A program made the translations under genes and the position numbers. From Bradyrhizobium sp. WSM1743 (GTDB lineage Bacteria > Pseudomonadota > Alphaproteobacteria > Rhizobiales > Xanthobacteraceae), in contig NZ_AXAZ01000013.1 in NCBI RefSeq assembly GCF_000473065.1, positions 1-64,000 of the forward strand: 64,000 nucleotides of DNA. Direction: 5' to 3'. Under the pieces are notes generated by a model that saw only the letters and a program-made list of their open reading frames with translations, did not search any database and had not been told where the DNA came from. Below, piece by piece: positions 1 through 9,668 of this stretch. Numbering within the stretch: position 1 is the first letter of the stretch; each line of letters opens with the position of its first letter.

Positions 1-557
1 GCCGGCGTATACGTCCAGGTGCCACTGCCATTGTTGACAATGCTGCCGCCGCCGCTGGCCACGCTGATCGAGGTGATCGACAGCGAGGAGCTGTCGACGT
101 CCGTAACTCCAGCTAGCAGGGTCGCCGCACTTATCGTGTAGGCGGTGTCCTCGATGCCCGCGACCAAACTTACCGGGGCCGCCACCGGTGCATGATTGAC
201 AATCTCATTGACCAGCAGGACATTCCCGGCAACCAATGCGCTCAGCTTGAAGTTGCTAAGCGTAAGAGATTCGCTGCTTGAAAGAGCTACAATAACGTCA
301 GGCCCGACTTGCTTTGCTGCGGCCTTGAAGGCGGCGAAATTTGCGAAGCCATAATTCTCGACCTGTAATATGTCTCCACCTGCCCCCCCGGTAAAGTCAC
401 TGATGGTGTCGGAACCAAAGCCTTTCGAGATCAGGAACGTGTCGCGCCCGCCTCCTCCGGTCAACAAATCATTACCCGTGCCGCCAGAAAGAATGTCGTC
501 GCCGGAAGTACCGATTACGATGCTCGCGTAGTTCTGGGTCTTTGTTGATTTAGCCAT
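1..557 (-). CDS. RTX/cadherin-like calcium-binding secreted protein (N-terminal part)
   Basis: The gene starts at ATG 557 and runs off the left edge, with at least 185 codons and no stop. Residues about 16-38 hold hemolysin-type nonapeptide repeats ([15 protein letters not shown], then [10 protein letters not shown]). A second glycine/aspartate segment ends in [11 protein letters not shown]. From about residue 120 a cadherin-like tandem repeat begins ([20 protein letters not shown], then [15 protein letters not shown]), and further copies probably lie outside the window. There is no signal peptide, which fits type I secretion. Large proteins of this build are surface or matrix adhesins. RTX repeats at the N-terminus rather than the C-terminus are less usual. 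The substrate and transporter are not visible here. Confidence 0.8.
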   Translation of the reverse strand, partial: MAKSTKTQNYASIVIGTSGDDILSGGTGNDLLTGGGGRDTFLISKGFGSDTISDFTGGAGGDILQVENYGFANFAAFKAAAKQVGPDVIVALSSSESLTLSNFKLSALVAGNVLLVNEIVNHAPVAAPVSLVAGIEDTAYTISAATLLAGVTDVDSSSLSITSISVASGGGSIVNNGSGTWTYTP

Positions 558-1026
558 GAGCGCCCCGCATTTGTGGCGCTACGATCCACGCTCCCTTTCA
601 AGATCGGCTTACCCGGATCCCAACAAATTGAATCAGAACAGTACCCAGCCTTTGCGAGCTTAACGTTCACCTAAAATTTCGACTTCGTGAAACATTCGCT
701 AATTGTTCGAACGAGGAGCGTGTGCATTGCTCCCGGACTGTAACCGATTGATGAGTAACGCCTTGACAAGTACCTGTTCGCGGCTAGCACGGGTGCCATC
801 CGGTCGAAAGACCTTCCGTGCCCAAAGACCCGCACTGGTGTCCCTGCTCATAGCACGAAGAGCTCTTTGAAATAGGGTATGCATGAACCCGAGCTGCGTT
901 AGCACGACACCTCCTGCGGACTGGGAGGCCTCAAGAGCCGTTAATCTAAGCTTGATTTTTCGGCCCGACCTCTCCCTATTGGCCCGGTTTTCGAGTACGA
1001 ACGGGGTATCGAGCTTAGAGATTGCT
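558..1026. other. Intergenic region between RTX gene and gmd
   Basis: This 469-base divergent spacer should hold the promoters of the leftward RTX gene and of gmd. It is AT-richer than the core genes, especially at about 600-720. A 68-codon minus-strand frame (699-905) has no recognisable family or strong ribosome site, so it is not called. I see no clear sigma-70 hexamer pair. Confidence 0.4.
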
Positions 1027-2118
1027 ATGACAAAAAAACGTGCACTGATTACCGGTGTGACTGGTCAAGATGGCGCCTATCTGGCTGAATTGCTCTTGGA
1101 GAAGGGCTATGAAGTTCACGGCATCAAGCGCCGGACTTCGCTATTCAATACTGACCGCATCGATCACCTTTACCTGGATCCTCATGAACCCAACCCAGCG
1201 TTCCGCCTGCATTACGGCGACCTGACAGACTCTTCGAGCCTCATACGTATTGTTGGTCAGATTCAACCCCATGAGATCTACAATCTCGCCGCGCAAAGCC
1301 ACGTTGCCGTTTCGTTCGAGGAACCAGAATACACGGCGAACTCTGACGCACTTGGTACGCTCCGAATTCTCGAAGCGATGCGTATCGTCGGATTAGAGAA
1401 GACAGCTAGGTTCTACCAGGCATCAACGTCCGAATTATATGGCCTGGTTCAGGAGACTCCGCAAAAGGAGACAACTCCCTTTTACCCACGCTCTCCGTAT
1501 GCTGTCGCCAAGCTCTATGCCTATTGGATTACGGTCAACTACCGTGAGGCATACGATATGTATGCATGCAACGGCATCCTGTTTAACCATGAGTCCCCGG
1601 TCCGGGGCGAAACCTTTGTCACACGCAAAATCACGCGGGCACTCGCACGCATTCATTTGGGTCTTCAAGAACGGCTTTACCTCGGCAATTTGGACGCCCT
1701 ACGCGATTGGGGACACGCGCGCGACTATGTCGAAATGCAATGGCTGATGCTGCAGCAGGACAAGCCCGAAGATTTCGTAATTGCGACCGGCGTACAACAC
1801 TCCGTCAGGGACTTCGTCAACGTGGCCGCCAGTGAAGTGGGCACAACAATTCGATGGGAGGGCAGCGGCGTCGAGGAAAAGGGATATGATGCTGCCACAA
1901 GAAAGTGCATTGTTTCCGTCGATCCCCGCTATTTCCGTCCGACTGAGGTCGCGACGCTTCTTGGTGATCCGTCAAAGGCGAAGCAGAAACTCGGCTGGGA
2001 GCCCAAGACATCGTTCGAAAGCCTCGTTCGAGAAATGATGAAGGAAGATCTCGAGTCGGCAAAGCGCGACGAACTCATCAAGCAGCACGGGTTCAGATAT
2101 TATCCGCGCCACGAGTGA
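1027..2118 (+). CDS. gmd: GDP-mannose 4,6-dehydratase
   Basis: Converts GDP-D-mannose to GDP-4-keto-6-deoxy-D-mannose in the cytoplasm, the first step to GDP-L-fucose and related deoxyhexoses. The 363 residues match the family length. The Rossmann motif GVTGQDG is at residues 10-16. The extended-SDR catalytic residues are T134 and E136 in STSELYG and Y158/K162 in YAVAK. The family motif [15 protein letters not shown] follows. An open frame extends upstream to 883, but the ATG at 1027 begins the standard [10 protein letters not shown] and has a GAG-type ribosome site. It lies tail to tail with a glycosyltransferase, and its partner fcl is just beyond on the other strand. Confidence 0.96.
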   Translation: MTKKRALITGVTGQDGAYLAELLLEKGYEVHGIKRRTSLFNTDRIDHLYLDPHEPNPAFRLHYGDLTDSSSLIRIVGQIQPHEIYNLAAQSHVAVSFEEPEYTANSDALGTLRILEAMRIVGLEKTARFYQASTSELYGLVQETPQKETTPFYPRSPYAVAKLYAYWITVNYREAYDMYACNGILFNHESPVRGETFVTRKITRALARIHLGLQERLYLGNLDALRDWGHARDYVEMQWLMLQQDKPEDFVIATGVQHSVRDFVNVAASEVGTTIRWEGSGVEEKGYDAATRKCIVSVDPRYFRPTEVATLLGDPSKAKQKLGWEPKTSFESLVREMMKEDLESAKRDELIKQHGFRYYPRHE

Positions 2119-2140
2119 ATGGCGGCAAATGTAAACGGAA

Positions 2141-2166
2141 GGGCGGGAGCTTAAACGCTCCCGCCC
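2141..2166. terminator. Hairpin between convergent gmd and glycosyltransferase
   Basis: A perfect 10-base inverted repeat (GGGCGGGAGC / GCTCCCGCCC) with a 6-base loop lies between two convergent genes. T-tracts are weak on both sides, so it probably works as a bidirectional terminator or barrier. Confidence 0.6.
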
Positions 2167-2211
2167 TTATCGATTCAAGATTGGGTGTGCCGACCTGCTT
2201 TTCTGCTTTCA

Positions 2212-3516
2212 TCAAGGCAGAGGAACGGCATCCTTCACCGGAATTGAGGCCGCCCTGGGTATCAGGGTGGGTTTTGGCTCCGGACCAAATGGAGCCTTCA
2301 TGGCTGCCATCTCCTCGACCCAGCGTCGAACGATCGTTCGGCGATCCCAACGCTCGATAGAACGCCTTCGCCCCTCAGCACCCAGCTCTTTGCAAAGCGC
2401 ATGTTCTTCGCTCAGCTTCACAATTGCGGCGGCAAGCGCCCGCGAGTCTCCCGGAGGAACGACTAGCCCAGCGCCCTCAACTTCCGCGGCGAGTCCAGTC
2501 CCTCGACTTGCCATTGCAATGACCGGCCGGCCGGATGCCAGGATTGCGCCAAGCTTTGAAGGCAGGACTAGGTCGGCCGCCTCCGCCTTCTGAGGAATGA
2601 GATGAAAGTCGGCGGTCGCCATCAACTCATTGAAACTCTCATTGGGCTGCAAATCCAAGAAGTGAACTTTCGAGCGGCCGTCCGCCATTTCGACCAACTT
2701 GGCTTTGTGAGGCCCCTCGCCAGCAAGAATGAGATGAATATTGGGATGACTATCGTCCAGAGCGGCAGTCGCATCGATTGCAAGATCTAGACCCTGCTTG
2801 TTCGACATCGTGCCTGAATAGAGCCCAACAATCGCCGTGGCAGGAATGCCCAGCTCTCGACGGTATCTTGTCTGCCGAGATGCGGGAAAGATCGCACTCG
2901 TATCGATCCAATTCCTGACCTCGCTTGTGCGTCCCAACTCCAGACCCTTGCCATGCAGTCGATCGACCATCTGCGGAGAGATCGATGAAACCTTGTCAAA
3001 CGAGCGGACAATAGCAGCTTCCGTCTTGAGCATCACCCTTCGCAGATACTCGTTCTGGAGCAATCCCAGATCGAAGGCCGCGTCGACCTCGAAATCCTGC
3101 ACATGAAGCCAAGACTTGGCGCGAATCCGGCGGGCGATGAAGGCGACGAATGCAGCTGACATCAATGAGGGGGCCGCCGAAAGCATGATATCAGGGCGCC
3201 AGCTGAATGCCTCTTTCGTAACCGGCAGCATGCTGCTCAATGCGAAGGATGCATGATGAATTAAGCGTTTCCCACCCGATGGCTGCGCAGGAACGTAAAT
3301 CGGCGTGCGCGTGACGCGGACGCCATTGATATCCGTTGCCCTGAAATATGACGCACTAAATTTCGTCGGGATCTTCCAGTTGGGATAATATGGTGGCGCG
3401 GTGATCACCCTAACTTCGTGACCTTCGTCGACGAGGCTTTCGCACAGCTCCGTATTATACTTCGCCACCCCAATGAGATCGGGCGCGTAATTGATGCCGA
3501 CTAGCAGAATGCGCAT
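2212..3516 (-). CDS. WcaI-like family 4 glycosyltransferase
   Basis: A 434-residue GT-B glycosyltransferase that probably adds one sugar, possibly fucose, to the lipid-linked repeat unit on the cytoplasmic membrane face. The N-terminus MRILLVGINYAPDLIGVAKY and the PPYYPNW segment are typical of WcaI-type colanic acid transferases. The C-terminal half has the nucleotide-sugar-binding GT1/GT4 fold (ILAGEGPHKAKLV, and LVLPSKLGAILASGRPVIA). It lies 57 bases downstream of fcl on the same strand and probably shares its transcript. Donor and acceptor cannot be told from sequence. Confidence 0.88.
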   Translation of the reverse strand: MRILLVGINYAPDLIGVAKYNTELCESLVDEGHEVRVITAPPYYPNWKIPTKFSASYFRATDINGVRVTRTPIYVPAQPSGGKRLIHHASFALSSMLPVTKEAFSWRPDIMLSAAPSLMSAAFVAFIARRIRAKSWLHVQDFEVDAAFDLGLLQNEYLRRVMLKTEAAIVRSFDKVSSISPQMVDRLHGKGLELGRTSEVRNWIDTSAIFPASRQTRYRRELGIPATAIVGLYSGTMSNKQGLDLAIDATAALDDSHPNIHLILAGEGPHKAKLVEMADGRSKVHFLDLQPNESFNELMATADFHLIPQKAEAADLVLPSKLGAILASGRPVIAMASRGTGLAAEVEGAGLVVPPGDSRALAAAIVKLSEEHALCKELGAEGRRRSIERWDRRTIVRRWVEEMAAMKAPFGPEPKPTLIPRAASIPVKDAVPLP

Positions 3517-3573
3517 TGATACAATCCAACGAAAAACGATTCAAAGAATTTGGCAATCAACGTATGGGGCTGC

Positions 3574-4548
3574 TCAACTGGCCCGGCTAACCTCCAAATG
3601 ACGGCCATGGCCCTGAAGGAAGTCTTCAAGGGCCGAAGCAAGCCCTGCCCGGAGGGAAGTGGTCGCCCGCCATCCAAGCGCATGAATCCGTGAACTATCC
3701 AGGAGCTTGCGCGGCGTACCATCAGGCTTGGAGGTGTCGAAGATCAACCTACCTTCGTAGCCGACGACCTCGGCTACAGCCGCAGCGAAGTCTGCGATCG
3801 ATAGCTCGTCGCCGCTACCGACGTTAATTGGCAGGTCGCTTGAATAGTTCTTCAAAAGGAAGACGCAGGCATCCGCGAAATCATCGACGTTGAGAAATTC
3901 ACGGAGCGGCGTGCCGGTGCCCCACACGATGACGCTGGGCGCATTAGCCATCTTGGCTTCGTGGAAGCGCCGGATCAATGCTGCGGGCACGTGACTGTGA
4001 TCCGGATGATAGTTGTCGCCGCGGCCGTAGAGATTGGTCGGCATCACAGAGATGAAGTCATCGCCATATTGACGACGATACGCTTGGCACATCTTGAGGC
4101 CGGCAATCTTCGCGATCGCATACCACTCGTTGGTCGGCTCAAGCGGTCCCGTCAGCAATTCGCTTTCAGCGATCGGCTGCTTGGCGTGCTTGGGATAGAT
4201 ACAGGATGAGCCGAGGAACAACAGGCGCTGCACGCCAACCGCGTGACTTGCGCGAATGACGTTCAATTCCACCGCAAGATTGTCGCAGAGAAAGTCGACT
4301 GGGAAAGTGTTGTTGGCTGCGATACCGCCGACCTTAGCAGCGGCGTGAACCACAATGTCGGGACGATTGGCCTGAATCCATTTCAGCGTTGGCTCTTCCT
4401 TTGTGAGGTCCAGCTCATGCCGGTCGGCAACCAGCAGGGTACAATTCTCCGATGCAAGTCTGCGGACGACAGCTGATCCGACCATGCCGCGGTGACCCGC
4501 GACAAAAACACGTTTGCCCGTGAGATCGAAGGTTGAACCTCCTGCCAT
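3574..4548 (-). CDS. fcl: GDP-L-fucose synthase
   Basis: NADPH-dependent epimerase-reductase that turns the Gmd product into GDP-L-fucose. The 324 residues fit the family. The nucleotide motif GHRGMVG is at residues 18-24. GSSCIYP contains the catalytic Ser and Cys (about 115/116), NEWYAIAK contains Y143 and K147, and H186 in SHVP is the second acid/base. I chose ATG 4548 because AGAGGA stands just upstream. An upstream TTG at 4563 in the same frame has no such site. With gmd it supplies fucose for the surface polysaccharide encoded around it. Confidence 0.95.
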   Translation of the reverse strand: MAGGSTFDLTGKRVFVAGHRGMVGSAVVRRLASENCTLLVADRHELDLTKEEPTLKWIQANRPDIVVHAAAKVGGIAANNTFPVDFLCDNLAVELNVIRASHAVGVQRLLFLGSSCIYPKHAKQPIAESELLTGPLEPTNEWYAIAKIAGLKMCQAYRRQYGDDFISVMPTNLYGRGDNYHPDHSHVPAALIRRFHEAKMANAPSVIVWGTGTPLREFLNVDDFADACVFLLKNYSSDLPINVGSGDELSIADFAAAVAEVVGYEGRLIFDTSKPDGTPRKLLDSSRIHALGWRATTSLRAGLASALEDFLQGHGRHLEVSRAS

Positions 4549-4838
4549 CCTATCCTCTACCAAAGCTCAATTGGCCGGATCACGGCCACTCCCGTGAGAT
4601 CTCGGTTACCGGCCGCCGCATTACGCAATCATGCTGCCGATGCAGCCTCGTCAATCTGGTAACACAATCTTCACTATGCGACAGCCTATCCCGGCGCGAT
4701 AACGATATTCATGGTGAACCCGTGCTGCGCGCACAAAAGGGCAGCACACGGCGAAACAAAATGAGCAAAGCGGCCGCTGAGCTGTGTGGCTGCCTTGAAA
4801 GTTCGGCGAAAAACGGCAGCCGCTCGGTTAGCCCAACC

Positions 4839-5111
4839 TCAGTACGCCCGACGAAGGATAGGGCCGACAGGCGCGCAAACGCGGTCCATATACCAGCCAT
4901 AGGGTGTCTCGACCCGCACCAGGGGGCAGCGGCGCCACGGCACATACCGATATGGGTACGGCTGAGCCCAGAACGTAACAGGCGTTACCTGGCTCGCGCC
5001 CGTCAGCAGGGCTGCCGGTGCTGGCATTTGCATCGCGGCACTTGCTCCGCTTGCTGCGCCAAGGGAGAGGGCGGCGGCCAAAAAACCTGCTCGCATCAAC
5101 ATCTTGAACAT
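4839..5111 (-). CDS. Small secreted protein, unknown function
   Basis: A 90-residue product with a clear signal peptide (MLMRAGFLAAALSLGAASG, cleavage probably after ASAA). The mature part is short, rich in Tyr, Pro and Arg, and has two Cys (RRCPLVRVETPYGWYMDRVC) that could form a disulfide. AGGAG lies 9 bases before ATG 5111. A longer open frame continues upstream to 5726 but lies opposite the substrate-binding protein gene and is not used. It resembles small periplasmic proteins common in Bradyrhizobium. Function is unknown. Confidence 0.75.
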   Translation of the reverse strand: MFKMLMRAGFLAAALSLGAASGASAAMQMPAPAALLTGASQVTPVTFWAQPYPYRYVPWRRCPLVRVETPYGWYMDRVCAPVGPILRRAY

Positions 5112-5316
5112 CCCAAAAAGCTCCTGGCCCCTGCGGACTTGATGGCTAACTTGCCTGTCAGCCCCGGCCAACCGGCGCCACGGTCCGCAGACCGCCCCGC
5201 GACTAGCCCAAACAATGGATTGAATTTTACCAAGGCTGCCGGCAGAAAAGCAACCGATGCCGCGGCAGTTAAAGCCCTTTTGGGTCAACATGGCACACAA
5301 GTGTGGCTTCCAGGTC

Positions 5317-6459
5317 CTACTTTTCCGCACTCCAGGCCCCGGGGGAAGCCAGCTCCGGTGAATGGCGGTACACATCCCGAAGGAACTGGTAGTTGACCGT
5401 TTGAGCCAACGGCACATCATCCTCGCCGAGCTTAGAGAAGATGAGAATATCCCGAAGCGTCCGCCAGCGGCTTTCGTCGTAGTCGCCGATGCGACCGCCG
5501 GTCGGTAGCACCAGTGGGCGTAGCTGCTGCAGCTCGAATCGCAGTCGCTCGGCATTAAGCTCGACCGAGCCGACACCGGCGAGAACGGGTACGCTCCGGG
5601 CATAATCTGAATAGGTAAAGTGCCACCCCCGAATGAGGCCCTGAAGGACGTCGGCGATAACCGACGGCTGATCATGGATGAGTTCATTGCTTGCAAAGTA
5701 GACCAAGCCCGGGACATGGATGCCATAGTCCTGCGGTTTAATGACGTTCAACTTTGCGAACGTCGGTTTCGACGGATCCGGCTGCTCGTCGATAGCGGCA
5801 ATGATCGCGTCCACCTCCCCGGTCCGCAGAGCCTCGAAGCCGTCGCGGTCAGGCACCTTGGCCATCTGGCTTCGGGGAAGCCCGAGCTGCGCCATCATAG
5901 CATCGAAAACGACGTCCCCCTCACTCGCTCTGCGATACCCGATCCTTTTTCCAACCAGGTCAGCCGGCCTGCGCAATCCCGAGCTTTCGAGCGTGAAAAT
6001 CGCGGCCCAGGTGTCGAGAAAGCTTGCGGCGAAGGCGGTTACCGGGACGCCGCGCCAGCTAGCCAGCAAGAACTTCTGGCCGCTCGTCACGCCGATGGCA
6101 TGTTGGCGTGCGATCGCTTGGACGAAATTAGGATCTTCGGGCTGGGCCGCCAACTCTACACGGGACGAGAAATATCCCTGCCTCGACGCAGCGAGTTCGC
6201 CGGCAAACCGTGCGCCATATGGCCCGTCCAGGACGAATTTGACTGCTACGGGCCTGGAAGCTGTTCGCGCTTGTGGAGGGGTCGCATCGGAACGAAGAAG
6301 GAGAAGCACGATTCCCACCGAAGCGACGACCGCAAGGCCGATGCCAAGGTACCACTTCCCTCTCGGCCGGGCCCTTCGCCGGGACTGGGTTCGAGGCAAC
6401 GAGATCTTCCTAACAAGTTGTGGAGTTTGACGTATCAGTTGAGGCGAGATGGACGACAA
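5317..6459 (-). CDS. NMT1/THI5-like ABC substrate-binding protein, membrane anchored
   Basis: About 380 residues. A basic N-terminus is followed by one hydrophobic segment (GIGLAVVASVGIVLLLL, about residues 39-55). Then comes a periplasmic solute-binding fold of the SsuA/ThiY/NMT1 type (RRPADLVGKRIGYRR, and ALRTGEVDAIIAAID). Such proteins capture small organic solutes for ABC importers, but no permease or ATPase gene is nearby, so it is an orphan. It sits inside the polysaccharide locus with no visible link to it. The first in-frame start is TTG 6459 without a good ribosome site, so the true start may be further in. Confidence 0.75.
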   Translation of the reverse strand: MSSISPQLIRQTPQLVRKISLPRTQSRRRARPRGKWYLGIGLAVVASVGIVLLLLRSDATPPQARTASRPVAVKFVLDGPYGARFAGELAASRQGYFSSRVELAAQPEDPNFVQAIARQHAIGVTSGQKFLLASWRGVPVTAFAASFLDTWAAIFTLESSGLRRPADLVGKRIGYRRASEGDVVFDAMMAQLGLPRSQMAKVPDRDGFEALRTGEVDAIIAAIDEQPDPSKPTFAKLNVIKPQDYGIHVPGLVYFASNELIHDQPSVIADVLQGLIRGWHFTYSDYARSVPVLAGVGSVELNAERLRFELQQLRPLVLPTGGRIGDYDESRWRTLRDILIFSKLGEDDVPLAQTVNYQFLRDVYRHSPELASPGAWSAEK

Positions 6460-6567
6460 TATAGTTGTAGGGTAAGGTTAATTTTTCCTTCGCCTTGTTT
6501 TAACAGCGATTTTGACCGATAGCGCTGCTGTTCAAGTAAATAATTTTGCGTCAATGGGTTTGGCAGG

Positions 6568-8067
6568 ATGACAACGCTTTCCACTCGGCCGGTGCCCGTC
6601 CCTGATTCTGTGGCGGAAATTCGCGTGGTCGAGCAATCTCCGGTAGCAGCTATAGGGTTTGCGCCGAGCTGGCTGCGCCCTGTGGTTGTCGAACGATTGA
6701 TAGCTGTGGTCGATGCAGCGCTGATCGTTGTTAGCGGGATCGGCTGCGCGGCTGGCTATCACGTGACCACCGCGGGCACGCTCGGCAAGGCCGACATCTA
6801 TGCGGCGGCCAGCCTGCTGGTTGCAATCAATTTCATCCTTCTGACGACCGTGCAGCAGGGCTACCGGCTGAACACCGTCACCGATCTGCCGCGCACGTTC
6901 CGTTTGATGCTGACGACGTGGACCGGCCTGTTCGGCGCGCTGCTGGCGATCGCCTTCACGATGAAGGTCAGCGACGAGTTCTCCCGCGGCACCACGATCT
7001 CGTTCTATCTGGTCGGCCTCACCGCCCTGCTCGCCTGGAAGATCGCTGCGGCACGCTGGACCGCGCATGCCTTGCGCACCGGCGCCTTCGCCAACGGCCG
7101 CGCCATCATGATCGCCGAGTTCGGCCTTGCCACCTCGTCCAACGCGGTCGACGACCTCGGCCAGCACGGCTACCGCCTAATGCGGGTGATGGAGATCCCG
7201 GCCAAGGAGCTCGCCTCCCCGCTGCTGCTCTCCTCGCTCGCCCCGCGCTTCGAAGAGATGATCAATTATGCGCGCGAGCACCGGATCGAGCACGTCTTCT
7301 TGCTGATCAACTGGAGCCGGCAGCATGCGATCGACAGCATCCTGGACGTCCTGAAGATTTTGCCGCTCCCGGTGCATCTGGTGCCGGACGCCAATACAGC
7401 GCGCTTCCTGCGCTATCCGCTTCAAGGCACCGGAAACACCTTCACCGCCGAACTGCGCCGCGCCCCGCTCACCCTTCGCGAACGCGCGCTCAAGCGCGCG
7501 CTGGATCTCATCGGCGCCAGCTTTGCGCTCCTGGTGTTCGCACCCGTGATGCTGGTGACCGCGATCATGATCAAGCTGACCTCGAAGGGCCCGGTGTTCT
7601 TCCGTCAGACCCGCCACGGTTTTGGCGGGCGCTCCTTCAGGATCTTCAAATTCCGCACCATGCGCGTGCTCGAGGACGGCCCGACGATTCAACAGGCGCA
7701 GAAGAACGATCCGCGCGTCACGCCAATCGGCAAATGGCTGCGCAAGACCTCGATCGACGAGCTGCCGCAGCTCTTCAACGTGCTCAAGGGCGACATGTCG
7801 CTGGTCGGCCCGCGCCCGCATGCGGCCGCCCACAATACCGAATATGAGCAGATCATCGGCAACTACGCGTTCCGTCACCACGTCAAGCCCGGCATCACCG
7901 GCTGGGCCCAAATTAATGGTTACCGCGGAGAAACCCGCGCGCTCGAGCTGATGCAGAAGCGCGTGGAGTATGATCTGTGGTACATCAATAATTGGAGCGT
8001 GGGGCTGGATGCTTTGATTCTCGCTCGGACAGCTACCCTCACTCTGTTCAACCCGAGTGCCTATTGA
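6568..8067 (+). CDS. Undecaprenyl-phosphate glucose phosphotransferase (initiating enzyme)
   Basis: A 499-residue polyprenyl glycosylphosphotransferase of the WcaJ type. It moves a hexose-1-phosphate, usually glucose, to undecaprenyl phosphate and so starts the repeat unit. It has four to five N-terminal membrane segments, a soluble CoA-binding-like middle, and a C-terminal bacterial sugar transferase domain (RALDLIGASFALLVFAPVML, FRQTRHGFGG, RIFKFRTM, KTSIDELPQLFNVLKGDMS, VGPRPHA). The middle is very GC-rich (43 of 60 bases at 7021-7080), whereas the next gene downstream is AT-rich. This gene therefore looks like the conserved edge of a variable cassette. Confidence 0.93.
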   Translation: MTTLSTRPVPVPDSVAEIRVVEQSPVAAIGFAPSWLRPVVVERLIAVVDAALIVVSGIGCAAGYHVTTAGTLGKADIYAAASLLVAINFILLTTVQQGYRLNTVTDLPRTFRLMLTTWTGLFGALLAIAFTMKVSDEFSRGTTISFYLVGLTALLAWKIAAARWTAHALRTGAFANGRAIMIAEFGLATSSNAVDDLGQHGYRLMRVMEIPAKELASPLLLSSLAPRFEEMINYAREHRIEHVFLLINWSRQHAIDSILDVLKILPLPVHLVPDANTARFLRYPLQGTGNTFTAELRRAPLTLRERALKRALDLIGASFALLVFAPVMLVTAIMIKLTSKGPVFFRQTRHGFGGRSFRIFKFRTMRVLEDGPTIQQAQKNDPRVTPIGKWLRKTSIDELPQLFNVLKGDMSLVGPRPHAAAHNTEYEQIIGNYAFRHHVKPGITGWAQINGYRGETRALELMQKRVEYDLWYINNWSVGLDALILARTATLTLFNPSAY

Positions 8068-8184
8068 CAGGCTCGCGGAGCCGTACTGAGTAAGGTCACG
8101 CGCTGGATTTGCGATGCAAACACTTCAACATTCTAGCTCGGGCTTGGTAGGATTGGTGGCATCCCGCTGTCGCCTGAGAACCAC

Positions 8185-9657
8185 TTGAGTCCTCCAGCTT
8201 TGTCGCTCGCACGCACTGCAATCCATTCTGTCTGGTGGAGCATAATCGAAAACGGCAGCTTGACCGCCGTTTCCTTTGTAGCGCTGATCATCTTTGCCAA
8301 GCTTCTTGATCCCAATGACTTCGGCTCCTACGCGGTCGCTGTGTCGGTGATCGAGGTCGCCGGCATCTTTACCAATATGTTGTTCCACGACGCCTTGGTT
8401 CGAGAGCCCAAGGCAAGCGATGCCCACTTTAACGCGGCGTTCACAGTATCGCTGCTTGTCAGCGCTGTCGTCTTTGGCATCTTGCTGACCATATTCCCGC
8501 TTCTGGCCGCCCTGGTCGGCGATCCGCGAATTGGTGACGTCGGTCGCGTGCTCGGAATTGGCCTGCTGTTCGAAGCTCCAACAAGCATTTTAAACGCGCG
8601 CTTGCGAAAAGAATTCGGCTTTCGAATTCTAGCAATTCGCACGCTAATTGGCCGCACAGCTGGAGCAGCGATCGGAATACTGGCAGCTTTGATGGGATTC
8701 GGTATTTGGTCTCTGGTTATCCAATCGCTTCTAATGACGATCCTAGGCTCTGCCACACTAGTGTTGTTAACCGAGTGGCGTCCTCGCCTGACAAGAAAAC
8801 TGCGCCCTTTAGCTGATGTGCTCAACTATAGCGTTGGAGCGGTCACGTCACTCGCGACAAACTTTGCCACAAAGCGCGCCTTTATCTTCTTTACAGGAGT
8901 ATTCCTCGGTGTCGAAAAAGTCGGCTTTCTCAACATGGCTTTTCGGCTCGTCGACACAGTATGGGCAATCTCTGCAACCGCCATTTCGCAAGTCATGCTT
9001 CCATCGATGGCTCGGTTGCAGCACGATCGGGAACGGCTTCTGAGAGCATATAGAATTGCTCTCACGATAGGGTGCGCTTTGATATATCCGATCTTTGTAG
9101 GGATCGGTTGCGAAGCACCTGAACTCATCAGCGTAATCTTTGGAACGAAATGGCTACCCGCCGCCGAGCCAGCGCTCTGGCTAAGCCTTATAGTTCTTGT
9201 TCAAGCTCCTCGCCTGTTCATGACATCGCTGTTAAGCGCCATCGGTGAGATCAAAAGCATCCGCTCGGTCAACCTTGTAGTCCTCGCGTATATGGCCATG
9301 GCCATCGCCGCTACCCGACTTCCCGGCATAGACTACGCCTTGGCAGTCTGGTCCGGTAGTGAGTGCTTAGCACTCACGTTGCTGACGCTTCTGGTCTATC
9401 GCAAGTGCGACCTCTCCTCGTATGCACACCTTCGCATGCTGGCCGCACCGTCGATCGCGTCGGGTCTGATGGCTATCGGAATCAATCTTACGCGCCAACT
9501 CCTGCCCGGCACACAGCCCAGCTTGAGCATAGTGCTCCTGTCAGTTGTTGGTTTCCTAATCTATGCAGGATTGTCGCTGATACTCGCCAAGCATTCGCTG
9601 GTGCTCGCGATTGAGCTTTGGCGCTCGCAAAGACAGAAGCCATCTGGGAATCCATAA
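8185..9657 (+). CDS. Wzx-type lipid-linked oligosaccharide flippase
   Basis: A 490-residue integral membrane protein with about 12-14 hydrophobic segments, in the MOP/oligosaccharide flippase superfamily. Typical features are the N-terminal FAKLLDPNDFGSYAVAVSVI and the later KVGFLNMAFRLVDTVWAIS. It should flip undecaprenyl-linked repeat units to the periplasm for Wzy. It is AT-rich for this genome (25 of 60 GC at 8881-8940). The only usable start is TTG 8185, 117 bases after the initiating transferase, with a poor ribosome site. A short GGCTC/GAGCC hairpin lies in the spacer at 8070-8082. Confidence 0.9.
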   Translation: MSPPALSLARTAIHSVWWSIIENGSLTAVSFVALIIFAKLLDPNDFGSYAVAVSVIEVAGIFTNMLFHDALVREPKASDAHFNAAFTVSLLVSAVVFGILLTIFPLLAALVGDPRIGDVGRVLGIGLLFEAPTSILNARLRKEFGFRILAIRTLIGRTAGAAIGILAALMGFGIWSLVIQSLLMTILGSATLVLLTEWRPRLTRKLRPLADVLNYSVGAVTSLATNFATKRAFIFFTGVFLGVEKVGFLNMAFRLVDTVWAISATAISQVMLPSMARLQHDRERLLRAYRIALTIGCALIYPIFVGIGCEAPELISVIFGTKWLPAAEPALWLSLIVLVQAPRLFMTSLLSAIGEIKSIRSVNLVVLAYMAMAIAATRLPGIDYALAVWSGSECLALTLLTLLVYRKCDLSSYAHLRMLAAPSIASGLMAIGINLTRQLLPGTQPSLSIVLLSVVGFLIYAGLSLILAKHSLVLAIELWRSQRQKPSGNP

Positions 9658-9668
9658 AGGTCTTCGAA

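Noticed and set aside
699..905. 68-codon minus-strand frame between the RTX gene and gmd
   Set aside because: No family, no signal peptide and no good ribosome site; the composition looks like AT-rich spacer.
4533..5396. 287-codon plus-strand frame across the small secreted-protein gene
   Set aside because: It lies opposite a gene with a clear signal peptide and ribosome site. The product is Arg/His/Pro-rich with no known pattern.
5112..5726. Upstream extension of the 4839-5111 frame
   Set aside because: It overlaps the substrate-binding protein gene on the same strand in another frame, and the internal ATG has the ribosome site and signal peptide.
6918..7847. 309-codon plus-strand frame inside the initiating transferase
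   Set aside because: Arg/Ala/His-rich shadow of a GC-rich gene whose real frame has full family motifs.
8064..8092. TTGACA followed by a weak -10-like stretch before the flippase gene
   Set aside because: The second hexamer matches poorly (TGAGTA or TACTGA), so it is not reported as a promoter.
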